A DNA stretch of 33,874 bases, from assembly GCA_902465105.1 (NCBI GenBank), contig CABQLM010000016.1, positions 1 to 33,874 on the forward strand. The letters are read 5' to 3'. How positions within the stretch are numbered: position 1 is the first letter of the stretch; every line of letters begins with the position of its first letter. The notes beneath the pieces were generated by a model, which was not told the DNA's origin, did not search any database, and saw only the letters and a list, made by a program, of their open reading frames with translations. This DNA is from an uncultured Collinsella sp. (lineage in GTDB: Bacteria > Actinomycetota > Coriobacteriia > Coriobacteriales > Coriobacteriaceae). This document shows, in pieces, positions 7,589 through 15,900 of the stretch. The position numbers were made by a program, and so were the translations under genes.

Positions 7589-8479
7589 TTAATCCACGCG
7601 CTTGTCGCCCATAAAGAAGAGCGCCACCGTACCAGGTCCGGTGTGTGAACCGATCAGAGCACCGATGTTATTGATCTCGATCTTGCCTTTGAGCTGCGGA
7701 ACCTGTTTCTCAATCAGCGCCGCAACGGCCTCGGCATCCTCGCGGCACGCCGAATGGGACAAGATGCACTTACCCGAATAATCCGCACCGTCCTGCACGT
7801 GTGCCATCATGGTCTTAGCCATCTCGGAAATCGCGCGCTTCTTGGTGCGGATCTTCTCACGTGGCGACAGCCTGCCCTCGCAATCGACGGTCATGAGCGG
7901 GCAAATCTTGAGCGCCGTGCCGATGATCGCGCTGGCCGCCGAGATACGACCGCCGCGCAGGTAGCTCGACAGATCGGTCGAGAAAAACCAGTGGTGAAGG
8001 TTGAGTTTATGCTCCTCAATCCAAGCGGCCGTCTCGTCGAGCGAAGCGCCGCTATCGCGAACGTCGGCGGCACATTCCGCCAGCAGGCCAAAGCCCGAAG
8101 ACGCCGCCAGCGAATCGATGACGCGCACCTTGCCGCCCTGGGGATAGCGATCCGCGAGCATCTGCGCCGCAACGCAGGCCGATCCATACGTGCCCGAAAT
8201 ACCCGACGACAACGTCAGGTGCAGCACGTCTTTACCCTCGGCAACAAACGGCTCCCAAAACTCCTCGTACTCACCCACGCTCACCTGAGACGTCTTGGGC
8301 ATGGCACCCGCGACAATCCGGGCAAAAAACTTGTCCGGCGAAATCGACTGATACAGATCGTCCGTATAGACAACATCGTCGATCTCGTAATGAAAACACA
8401 CGACTGGGATATTGCGCGATTCAAAGAACTCCCGAGTTCGGTCGGCGGCGGATTCACAGGTCAGGACAAAATCACTCAT
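7589..8479 (-). CDS. DegV-family fatty-acid-binding protein
   Basis: A 296-residue DegV protein. The family (including FakB) binds a fatty acid and presents its carboxylate to the kinase FakA for phosphorylation, feeding exogenous fatty acids into phospholipids. Visible motifs are LTCESAADRT at the N-terminus, TSQVSVGEY, LSSGISGTYGSA (the carboxylate-binding loop region) and the C-terminal GSHTGPGTVALFFMG. The start is ATG at 8479 with AAGGAG 6 bases upstream; an upstream ATG at 8497 and a longer open frame to 8650 lack support. It is transcribed alone, convergent with the TIM-barrel gene and divergent from fbp. No fakA-like gene is in this window, so a role in fatty-acid uptake is by family only. 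Confidence 0.92.
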   Translation of the reverse strand: MSDFVLTCESAADRTREFFESRNIPVVCFHYEIDDVVYTDDLYQSISPDKFFARIVAGAMPKTSQVSVGEYEEFWEPFVAEGKDVLHLTLSSGISGTYGSACVAAQMLADRYPQGGKVRVIDSLAASSGFGLLAECAADVRDSGASLDETAAWIEEHKLNLHHWFFSTDLSSYLRGGRISAASAIIGTALKICPLMTVDCEGRLSPREKIRTKKRAISEMAKTMMAHVQDGADYSGKCILSHSACREDAEAVAALIEKQVPQLKGKIEINNIGALIGSHTGPGTVALFFMGDKRVD

Positions 8480-8539
8480 ATGAAGCTCCTTACTCATTTC
8501 TGCGCAAATTATCGCACAGCGAGCCTGCATACGGTACAA

Positions 8540-8580
8540 ATGTCCACTATTTACCAAATTGAACCAAAGGTAGTGAACAT
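8540..8580. promoter_or_regulatory. Imperfect inverted repeat, possible operator
   Basis: ATGTCCACTA (8540-8549) and TAGTGAACAT (8571-8580) are inverted copies with one mismatch, separated by 21 bases. The placement about 60 bases upstream of the degV start suits a dimeric repressor site, but no regulator is indicated by the sequence. Confidence 0.4.
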
Positions 8581-8740
8581 CTTTACCGTCATCATCTCTA
8601 TCGATCCCGGAGGTATGCGCCTGTAAAAACAACTCTGCGTCTCCATTCAACCGCCATATCTACCTCAACTAAATCGATTTACCAAACCGTTCGGCCAACA
8701 ATTCGACCTCCCATCCCCAATCGAAACAAAAGCGGCGCAT

Positions 8741-8770
8741 ACTGATAAACGTTTGACGCTGTTTATCAGT
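8741..8770. promoter_or_regulatory. Perfect inverted repeat just upstream of fbp
   Basis: ACTGATAAAC (8741-8750) and GTTTATCAGT (8761-8770) are perfect 10-base inverted arms around a 10-base spacer, ending 27 bases before the fbp ATG. As DNA it is a good dimer operator. As RNA it would form a leader hairpin followed by TTTTACC, so an attenuator is also possible. The position implies control of fbp. Confidence 0.6.
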
Positions 8771-8797
8771 TTTACCAACCACATCGGAAGGTGCTTC

Positions 8798-10714
8798 ATG
8801 GTCGCATTCGATCGCAATCCGCAAGACTTCAAGTATCTGCGCCTGCTGTCGAGACAGTTCCCCACCGAGCAATCCGCGTTCACCGAGATCATCAATCTCT
8901 CGGCCATCCTCAACCTGCCCAAAGGCACCGAGCATTTTATGAGCGACGTACACGGTGAGTACGAAGCCTTTATGCACATCCTCAACAACTGCTCGGGCGT
9001 CGTGCGCGAACATGTCGACGAGATCTTTGGCGACACACTCACCTTTGACGGAAAGGGCGAGCTGTGCACGCTCATCTACTACCCGCGCGAGAAAATCGAC
9101 CTTGTCCGCAGCCAACACGAGGACTCACCTACCTGGTACAAGACGATGCTCGACCAGCTCATTATGGTTGCCCGCTCGCTTTCGAGCCGCTATACCCGCT
9201 CCAAGGTACGTAAGGCCATCCCGCGTGATTATGCCTATATCATCGACGAGCTGCTGCACACGCATCCGGACGAGAATAACTATCGCGTGCGCTATCACGA
9301 GCGCATTATCGAATCGATTCTTGAGACCGCCAGTGCCGACGACTTTATCGAGTCGCTCGCCTCGCTCATCAAACGTCTCGCCGTCGACCACCTGCATCTG
9401 GTGGGTGACATCTTCGACCGCGGCGGCGGTGCGGCCAAGATTATGGACCGCTTGCTTACCTACCACTCGCTCGATATCCAGTGGGGCAACCACGACTTGC
9501 TCTGGATGGGCGCTGCAGCCGGTGAGCCCGCCTGTATCGCTACGGTACTGCGCAACAACCTGCGCTACGACAACTACGAGATTCTCGAGAACGATTACGG
9601 CATTTCCCTGCGCGAGCTTGTCGCCTTCGCCAACGCCACTTACAGTGCCGGTGAGTCCATCAGCCCGCTGATCAAGGCTATCAACGTGCTGCTCTTTAAG
9701 CTCGAGGGGCAGATTATCCAACGTCACCCTGAGTTCGACATGGCCGACCGCCTGCTGCTCGACAAGATCGACCACGAGGAGGGAACGGTCACGCTTGCCG
9801 ACGGCAGCGTGTGGCCGCTCACGACTAACGATTTACCCACCGTCGATCCGACAGACCCCTACGCGCTCACGCCCGGCGAGCAGCACATTATCGATAAGCT
9901 CGTTGCCGAGTTTGCCGCCGCCGACCACCTGCATCGGCACGTCGACTTTCTCTACACCCACGGATCGATGTACAAAGTTGCAAACGGCAACCTGCTGTTC
10001 CACGGTTGTGTGCCGCTCAACGAGGACGGCACTTTTAGCAGCATGAACTGCCTGGGTACCTGGCATGCCGGCCGTGACTATTTCGACTTTTGCGATTATA
10101 TCGCCCGTCGTGCCTGGCGAGCAGGCGACCGTGACGCCCTCGACTGGATGTGGTACCTGTGGATTGGCTTTAGTTCACCCGCTAGCGGCCGCGTGGTGCG
10201 CACGTTCGAGCGCGCCTACATCGCCGACAAGAGCACCTGGGTCGAGCCGATGGACCCGTACTTTACGCTCACCACGTCGCCATCGGTCTGCGACGACATC
10301 ATGCGGGAGTTCGGTGTCACCGCCATGGCATGCTCGCCGACGGGCCACATTATCAACGGCCACACGCCCGTCAAGACCACAAAGGGCGAGCAGGCCATCC
10401 GTGCCGACGGCAAGCTGCTGGTCATCGACGGCGGTTTCTGTCGCGCCTACCATCCCAAGACGGGCATCGCCGGCTATACCCTCATCTCGAGCTCACGCGG
10501 ATGCCGTCTTAAATCGCACCAAGCCTTTACCACCGTTGCCGAGGCGCTCACCCGCAACATCGACATCGAGAGCGAGACCAACCGCTTTGACGAGGCAGAC
10601 CGGCGCCGCATGGTCAGCGACACCGATACCGGCGCCAAGATTCGTAGCCAGATTCAGGACCTGCGTCAGCTGCTCGATGCGTATAGAAACGGTGCCATCG
10701 AAGAGCGTGTCTAG
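8798..10714 (+). CDS. fbp: Fructose-1,6-bisphosphatase class III
   Basis: Hydrolyses fructose-1,6-bisphosphate to fructose-6-phosphate, the committed step of gluconeogenesis, in the cytoplasm. The 638-residue size and sequence fit the Firmicutes-type class III enzyme (FBPase_2). This is a metallophosphatase with SDVHGEYEAF (49-58), GDIFDRGGGAAK near 205 and GNHDLLWMG (230-238) as metal-binding motifs, and NGHTPVK near 520. The start is ATG at 8798 with GGAAGGTG 5 bases upstream; the in-frame extension back to 8753 crosses the palindrome and is rejected. It is preceded by a perfect inverted repeat (8741-8770) that may control it and followed after 78 bases by a GtrA gene. Confidence 0.96.
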   Translation: MVAFDRNPQDFKYLRLLSRQFPTEQSAFTEIINLSAILNLPKGTEHFMSDVHGEYEAFMHILNNCSGVVREHVDEIFGDTLTFDGKGELCTLIYYPREKIDLVRSQHEDSPTWYKTMLDQLIMVARSLSSRYTRSKVRKAIPRDYAYIIDELLHTHPDENNYRVRYHERIIESILETASADDFIESLASLIKRLAVDHLHLVGDIFDRGGGAAKIMDRLLTYHSLDIQWGNHDLLWMGAAAGEPACIATVLRNNLRYDNYEILENDYGISLRELVAFANATYSAGESISPLIKAINVLLFKLEGQIIQRHPEFDMADRLLLDKIDHEEGTVTLADGSVWPLTTNDLPTVDPTDPYALTPGEQHIIDKLVAEFAAADHLHRHVDFLYTHGSMYKVANGNLLFHGCVPLNEDGTFSSMNCLGTWHAGRDYFDFCDYIARRAWRAGDRDALDWMWYLWIGFSSPASGRVVRTFERAYIADKSTWVEPMDPYFTLTTSPSVCDDIMREFGVTAMACSPTGHIINGHTPVKTTKGEQAIRADGKLLVIDGGFCRAYHPKTGIAGYTLISSSRGCRLKSHQAFTTVAEALTRNIDIESETNRFDEADRRRMVSDTDTGAKIRSQIQDLRQLLDAYRNGAIEERV

Positions 10715-10792
10715 CCGCGTTCGCGAGTATTGGCTAAACTTGCTGCGTTTGTCATTCCCACGGCGCGCAAGCGTCATCCTAAGGCAGGTCCC

Positions 10793-11188
10793 ATGCAAAA
10801 GCTTCTCGCGCAGATCATGAAATTCGGTATCGTCGGCGTTACCGCCACCACCATCGACTTTGGCATCATGAATCTGCTCCATTACGGCCTGGGACTCAAC
10901 ATCCTCATAGCCAACACCAGTGGATTTGTCGTATCGCTCATCTTCAACTATGTTGCGAGCATGAAATACGTGTTTGCGCATAAGGAGGGCATGAGCCGCC
11001 GCCGCGAGTTCGTCATCTTTGTCGTGTTGTCCGTCATTGGTCTGGCGCTCAACGACGGCATCGTGCTGGCCCTCAACACCGGCCTGCGCCTCGAGGCCAA
11101 TATCGCCAAGATCTGTGCCACGGCACTCGTCATGGTCTACAACTTTGTCACGCGTAAATTATTCCTGGAGGGTGAGGAATCCAAGTAG
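10793..11188 (+). CDS. GtrA-family membrane protein (first of two)
   Basis: A 131-residue integral membrane protein of the GtrA family (PF04138) with four hydrophobic helices. Members are thought to help move polyprenyl-linked sugars across the membrane for glycosylation of wall polymers. Family features are KFGIVGVTATTIDFGIMN at the first helix, FNYVASMKYVF in the middle and VYNFVTRKLF at the end. The start is ATG at 10793 after AAGGCAGG; the longer open frame from 10730 lacks support. The adjacent downstream gene is a clear paralogue (MKYVFxHxEGMSRxREF and LSVIGLxLND shared), so this is a tandem duplication. No glycosyltransferase lies next to them, so the lipid-sugar substrate is unknown. 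Confidence 0.88.
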   Translation: MQKLLAQIMKFGIVGVTATTIDFGIMNLLHYGLGLNILIANTSGFVVSLIFNYVASMKYVFAHKEGMSRRREFVIFVVLSVIGLALNDGIVLALNTGLRLEANIAKICATALVMVYNFVTRKLFLEGEESK

Positions 11189-11378
11189 CTGCGCGTCCTA
11201 ATTCGAGCTCAGCATCTGCCTCCTCTACACTCGTTTACGGATAAATACACATCGTTTGCGGATTCCCTCTTGCAAATTTGGCGAGTTCGTATATTTCTTG
11301 GCAAAACCCTTACGTTTCCCATGCAAAAGCCCTAAAGTATCTCGTTGCTCGATTCATCAACGCATTGGATGTGATTGC

Positions 11379-11786
11379 GTGCGTAAGGCACTGACACAAC
11401 CTCATACCAAGCAGTTCCTTAAGTTCGCTGTCGTGGGTCTCATCTCGTTTGGCATCGACTGGGGCATGCTCATTGCGCTCGTCGAGCTGTTTCATCTCGA
11501 CTTTTTGATGAGCACCACGATTTCGTTTGTCACATCCGTCGTGGTCAACTACTGGCTCAGCATGAAATACGTGTTCGATCATCGCGAGGGCATGAGTCGT
11601 AAGCGCGAGTTCACGATCTTCACCATCCTGTCGGTGATTGGTCTGGGCCTCAACGACCTGTACATGTTTGTGGGCGTCACGTTTTTGAGCATCGGCTACC
11701 AGGCCATGAAGGCCATCGCCACGTTCTTGGTCACCTGGTACAACTACTTTAGCCGTCGCTTTTTCCTCGAGGGCGCGCAGTCGTAG
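11379..11786 (+). CDS. GtrA-family membrane protein (second of two)
   Basis: A 135-residue GtrA-family protein with four predicted membrane helices, paralogous to the gene just upstream. It has LKFAVVGLISFGIDWGML, VVNYWLSMKYVFDHREGMSRKREF and TWYNYFSRRFFLEG. The chosen start is GTG at 11379 (VRKALTQPH), which matches the paralogue's length. The open frame begins at 11256, but the first 41 residues are cysteine-rich and unlike any GtrA N-terminus. The ribosome site is weak (GGAT about 8 bases upstream), so the start is less certain than the gene. A strong terminator follows. Confidence 0.85.
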   Translation: MRKALTQPHTKQFLKFAVVGLISFGIDWGMLIALVELFHLDFLMSTTISFVTSVVVNYWLSMKYVFDHREGMSRKREFTIFTILSVIGLGLNDLYMFVGVTFLSIGYQAMKAIATFLVTWYNYFSRRFFLEGAQS

Positions 11787-11812
11787 CTTGTTCGACATTT
11801 GCTTGAAGGTAT

Positions 11813-11850
11813 AACCGGTTGGAATTCTCGTTCCAGCCGGTTTTTTGTTT
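11813..11850 (+). terminator. Intrinsic terminator after the GtrA pair
   Basis: AACCGGTTGGAA (11813-11824) pairs with TTCCAGCCGGTT (11831-11842), one G-U pair, loop TTCTCG. TTTTGTTT follows directly. It closes the rightward fbp-GtrA-GtrA unit. Confidence 0.92.
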
Positions 11851-11908
11851 GTGGAGCATGCCGAGGAATGCGTGCGAAGCGGGCCACAAGACCGAAATGG
11901 GACGTTCA

Positions 11909-11959
11909 GAATGGGATGCAATTTCCGGTTGAGCCCTAGTTGGAAACCCCATCCCATTC
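11909..11959. repeat. Inverted repeat between convergent terminators
   Basis: GAATGGGATG (11909-11918) and CATCCCATTC (11950-11959) are perfect 10-base inverted arms, and TTTCC/GGAAA extend the stem inward. It sits just downstream of the minus-strand terminator at 11963-11999. It may be a second-chance terminator stem or a dispersed palindromic repeat; no T-run is present. Confidence 0.55.
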
Positions 11960-11962
11960 GCA

Positions 11963-11999
11963 TTAAAAACAGGCGGCTCGGATGTTTGTCCGAACCGCC
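11963..11999 (-). terminator. Intrinsic terminator of the DUF4430 operon
   Basis: On the minus strand GGCGGTTCGGA pairs with TCCGAGCCGCC (one G-U) around CAAACA and is followed by TGTTTTTAATG. The hairpin occupies 11972-11999 and the tail 11963-11971, starting 25 bases after the stop codon of the downstream DUF4430 gene. It marks the end of the riboswitch-controlled unit. Confidence 0.92.
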
Positions 12000-12024
12000 C
12001 GTTTGGCGTGTAATGTCGAGGCAT

Positions 12025-12933
12025 TTAGCCCGTTACGTAATACCAGACGACGCTGTCACCGTTGGAGAGAACGTAGTTGCTGCAAGCCGTGTTGGGCGTT
12101 ACGCCGTTAACGGAGTACATCCAGCCACTCGTGCCGCCGTGCTCCTTCTCGGCCAAACCACCGATAGCGGCGACATACGTGCCGTACGATGAGCCGTGCG
12201 CATTTACAGAGAGACCCAGGGCGCACAGGGCATCGTAGACCGTGGCACCCTCGTTAAAGGTGAAGGTACCGCCGGAAGACACAGGATTACCCACGGCACT
12301 CGATGTGACCGAAACCGTCACCGTGACGTAGCCAGGCTGCTGCGAGCCGCCCTGATTGCCAGCAGAGGCGCTGCCACTGCTGGATGCAGACCCACCGCCG
12401 GACGCCGAGCCGCCACCCGAAGAAGAGCCGTCAGAAGAGCTCGATCCACCGGTGGATTCAGAGCCCTGTCCGGCAGACGCGTTGTTGGACGTCTTGTCGT
12501 CCTTGCCATCGGACTTCTTCTCCTTCGATTCCTTGCCCGACTTCTTGTCCGAAGATTCAGACTTGTCCTTGGAATCAGATTCACCCGAATCCTTCGACCC
12601 GTCCTTTGCATTGTCCGAAGATTTGGAGTCCTTGGACCCAGCCTTGCCCGAAGCGGTAGTCGAGCCGAAAACTGACGCATCCTTGGCAACGACGCTCTCC
12701 CCTGTCACGGTCCGGACAATCCAGTCGATGGACCATGCGCCGCTGACAGAGGGGTGAACAAAGCCAAGCGAGATGACAATCAACACGATGCAGGCGGCCG
12801 TCAGAACGCCAACGAGCGCCTTTCGCCGAGGGGCGGACGCCGCCGAAGCGGCGCCCTTTTGCTTTGCATCGTCGAGCTGAATGAACGACGAGTCGGGCTG
12901 CTTGGAATCGGCGTCCTGAGGTTTATTGGACAC
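12025..12933 (-). CDS. Membrane-anchored DUF4430 (transcobalamin-like) protein
   Basis: About 302 residues in three parts. The cytoplasmic N-terminus (1-37) ends in basic PRRK. One membrane helix follows (about 39-59, LVGVLTAACIVLIVISLGFV), predicted N-in/C-out. A linker of about 135 residues made largely of S, K, D, E and G comes next, then a C-terminal DUF4430 domain (about 203-302) with GWMYSVNG and NGDSVVWYY. DUF4430 (PF14478) is related to the C-terminal domain of animal transcobalamin and intrinsic factor. The frame opens with GTG at 12942, directly after the stop of the giant gene. The GTG at 12933 has AGGTGA 5 bases upstream and is preferred. Either way it is translationally coupled to that gene and shares its cobalamin riboswitch. 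A surface cobalamin-handling role is inferred, not shown. Confidence 0.87.
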   Translation of the reverse strand: MSNKPQDADSKQPDSSFIQLDDAKQKGAASAASAPRRKALVGVLTAACIVLIVISLGFVHPSVSGAWSIDWIVRTVTGESVVAKDASVFGSTTASGKAGSKDSKSSDNAKDGSKDSGESDSKDKSESSDKKSGKESKEKKSDGKDDKTSNNASAGQGSESTGGSSSSDGSSSGGGSASGGGSASSSGSASAGNQGGSQQPGYVTVTVSVTSSAVGNPVSSGGTFTFNEGATVYDALCALGLSVNAHGSSYGTYVAAIGGLAEKEHGGTSGWMYSVNGVTPNTACSNYVLSNGDSVVWYYVTG

Positions 12934-12942
12934 GGCCCTCAC

Positions 12943-15900
12943 CTACCGACGCTTGGTAAACACGAACACGCCGATGACCGCAAGCCCGATCACGCCGGCC
13001 GCAACACCAACGATGGCAAGCGGATTGAAGCCAGACTGCTGCACAGGAGCCTCAGCGGACTTCTTAGCGGTAGTCGCGGCAGCCGAGCCCGTGTCGGACT
13101 TGGAGCCTGACTTGCTGGACTTCTTGTCAGACTTCTTGCCGTCCTTCTTGCCGTCCTTCTTGCCGTCCTTGCCGGAATCCTTCTTGGAATCCTTGCCGTC
13201 CTTGGTCTCGGTCGCGGTCGTGGCAGACACCGGCTTCTGACCCGGAGCAACAGCACCGCCGCTCTGCTGGCCACTCGTTCCGTTGCCGGAGCCGGAACCA
13301 GCATCGGCATTACCCGAGCCGCCATTGCCGCCGTTGGAGCCAGAGCCGCCGTTACCGCCAGGGGTAACAGCATTCTTGACCCACTTGGCATACAGCGTCA
13401 TATCAGCCGTCACCGCAACGCTAAAGTCATACGCCTCCGTACAAGCCTCGTCGGTATACCAACCAGCGAAGGTGTAGCCCTCGCGCGTCGGGTCGGCAGG
13501 CTTGGTAATAGAGCCGTTGGCAGCCGTGGTCTGGAAATCCACCTTGGAGCCCTCGCCAGCGCTAAACGAAACCTTAACGCCAGCATTCAGCTTGAACAGC
13601 GTGCCAGAGTCGTTGATGTAGTACAAGTTGCCCTGGGCATCACAAGCGATTGGCGAGTCACAGTAGTTGTTGTGGCCTGTTGCGCTAAACACACCAGAAG
13701 CCTCAGCGTCACCCAACTTGTAACGATATACGCCGCCGCCCGAGGTGTAGTTAACGTAGTCAGAGCTCTCGCCGTAGTTAACCGTGAAGTAGACATACGT
13801 GCCATCTGCCTGAGTGCTCACCAGCGGAGCGCCCTTGATGCCACCAAGTCCGGCTGGCAGTTGAGAGCCGTCCGCCGTCGTGACCAGCGTCGTGGCAAAG
13901 TTGTTGTTCAGGTCAACGATAGCAAGCGCTGAGCCGCCATTGACTTCGCCACCGATAATCAGTTTGCCGTCGAGCATCGTAGGCGCGCATGCACATCCCG
14001 TAAGACCAAGGTCAACTACACGCTCCTCGGTAATACGCGAAGCGGCATCCGCATCGCGTGAGTCGCCATCAGAAATCGCCAACACGTGCAGCTTGCCGTC
14101 GCGCGAGATTAGATAGGCATGGCCGCCGTCAGCCGAAAGCACACAGCTTGAGTTGACAACAGCACCAACCGAAACACTTCCAAGCACATCGCCCGAAGAC
14201 TTGCTGAGCATCTCGACGGTACCGGCACTGGTGGGAACCAAGACATAGTCATCGCCCACCGTCGCGCCCGTCCAGTAATAACCCTCGTCGGCATTGACAT
14301 GCTGCCAAGAAACAGCGCCGGTCAGGATATTAATACGCGTCAGATGACCGTTATTGTACGTACTCGTTCCATAGTCGACATCAACGGTGCCGACATAGAG
14401 GTAATTGCCATCAACCGTCAGCTGAGAATTCGACTGAGCAGTCCTGCTCACGGAGTCAGTGACCCAAACCGTTGTGAGCGCGTCAGCCGTCAGGGCCTGG
14501 ACCGCACCGCCATCAAGCGGAACGATAACCAAACCGTTCGCATAAATCGGGCGCGAGGTGTAACCGACCGCAGTCTTAAGATTCGACTCGGCAAGGACCT
14601 TGCCAGACTCGGCGTCAATCTTTAGCAAACGCTTGTTGACGGCAAGATACACGTTGCCGTTCACAACGATAGGTTCACTCGCGTTGGGATACGCCGAACC
14701 AGAATACGCCTTCCAATCGAACGTCCAAGAGCTCGCTAGCGCACCCGTAGGCGTCGAAACGTTCTCGACCACCGCATTGGACTTGCCATCCCAATCGGAC
14801 TTCCAATCGGTCGGACGCGGGGCGCTCGGATCGACTACGACCTCGTCGGGATTAGGCACCGTATCGCCAGGAGCATAAGCCCAGACGATCGTGTCGCCCG
14901 ATTTGACAACGTAGTCGCTATCGAGTTGGGGTCCGGGAACACCGTTAACAAAGAACGACCAGGAGCCCGTCAGTTTGGTGCCATCAAGCGGGGACACGAG
15001 ACTATGGACATTCCAATAGCCCCCATCATTGAGCATCACGGACTCAATGCCCAAAGCATCAAAGTAGGCGGCAGTGGCGTCCTTGATCGTCGTGCCCTCA
15101 ACAAACACCTGCGTCGAAGGATCGGTCCAGCGCTGGGCCTTACCGTCCTTTTTGCCGATGATCTCCATCGAGACAGAAACCTGACCGGGCATGGTGCCAT
15201 TGGAACCATAGACCCAGGCAACCTCGTCGCCGGCCTTAAGCGTGTAGTTGCCGGCGCCGACATTGGCCATCTTGCCGTTAACGAAGAACTGCCAGGACTT
15301 CCAGGTGCTTTCGTTAACCTGTACGGTCGAAAGCTTCACGCTCTTATTGAACGGAGAAGTCAGCGAATTGAGGAACCAACCATACGAACCGGTTTGGACG
15401 TCGGCGCCAATACCGGCCTGCTTAAAGACCTGCTCGGAAAGGTCGGCGGCAGTTGCGCCCTCTTCTACCAACGCAGTCGTAGGTTGAGCCCACGTTTGCT
15501 GAGCACCCGAAGCGTCCTGGCCGATAACGGTGCAGCTTACCGAAAGCTGGTCGGTGGGCGCAGCGTCACCGTACTTCGAGTAACCCCAGACGACAGAGTC
15601 GCCCGCCTCGAGGGTGTAGTTGCCGGCACCCACCGATGCAGCGACGCCGTTAATGAATAGCTGCCAATATGCGCCCGTAGCAGCGTCATATGCAAGGGTG
15701 CGATCGGCGTCGAAAGGCGACGTAATGGAATTGAGCACCCAACCCCAAGAGCCGTTGGGGTCATAGTCGGCCTTGAGACCGACCTGCTTAAAGAGCTCTT
15801 CGGAAAGATTGGCGGCCGTCGAGCCATTCTTGAGCGTGTACTGCGTCGCGGCAGCCCACGTTTGCTGTTTGCCCTTGGCATCGATGCCAATGACGGAGCA

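Larger units (their letters stand above)
8480..8797. other. Divergent intergenic region between degV and fbp
   Basis: 318 bases without a supported gene. It holds the AAGGAG ribosome site of degV, two inverted repeats listed separately (8540-8580 and 8741-8770), and the GGAAGGTG ribosome site of fbp. Open frames crossing it are unsupported upstream extensions of the neighbours. A GATAAT hexamer on the minus strand near 8512 could be a -10 for degV but has no good -35 partner. Confidence 0.6.

Noticed and set aside
8480..8650. N-terminal extension of the DegV protein by 57 residues
   Set aside because: DegV proteins begin at the LTCESAAD-type strand, and AAGGAG is placed correctly for the ATG at 8479.
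12943..13030. LPXTG sorting motif on the giant protein
   Set aside because: No LPXTG-like pentapeptide precedes the final hydrophobic helix (residues before it read QQSGFNPLAI). A plain C-terminal membrane anchor is the simpler reading.
13120..13210. Possible CRISPR-like repeats
   Set aside because: The units are 12 bases, directly adjacent and in frame with Lys/Asp/Gly linker codons. There are no spacers and no cas genes.
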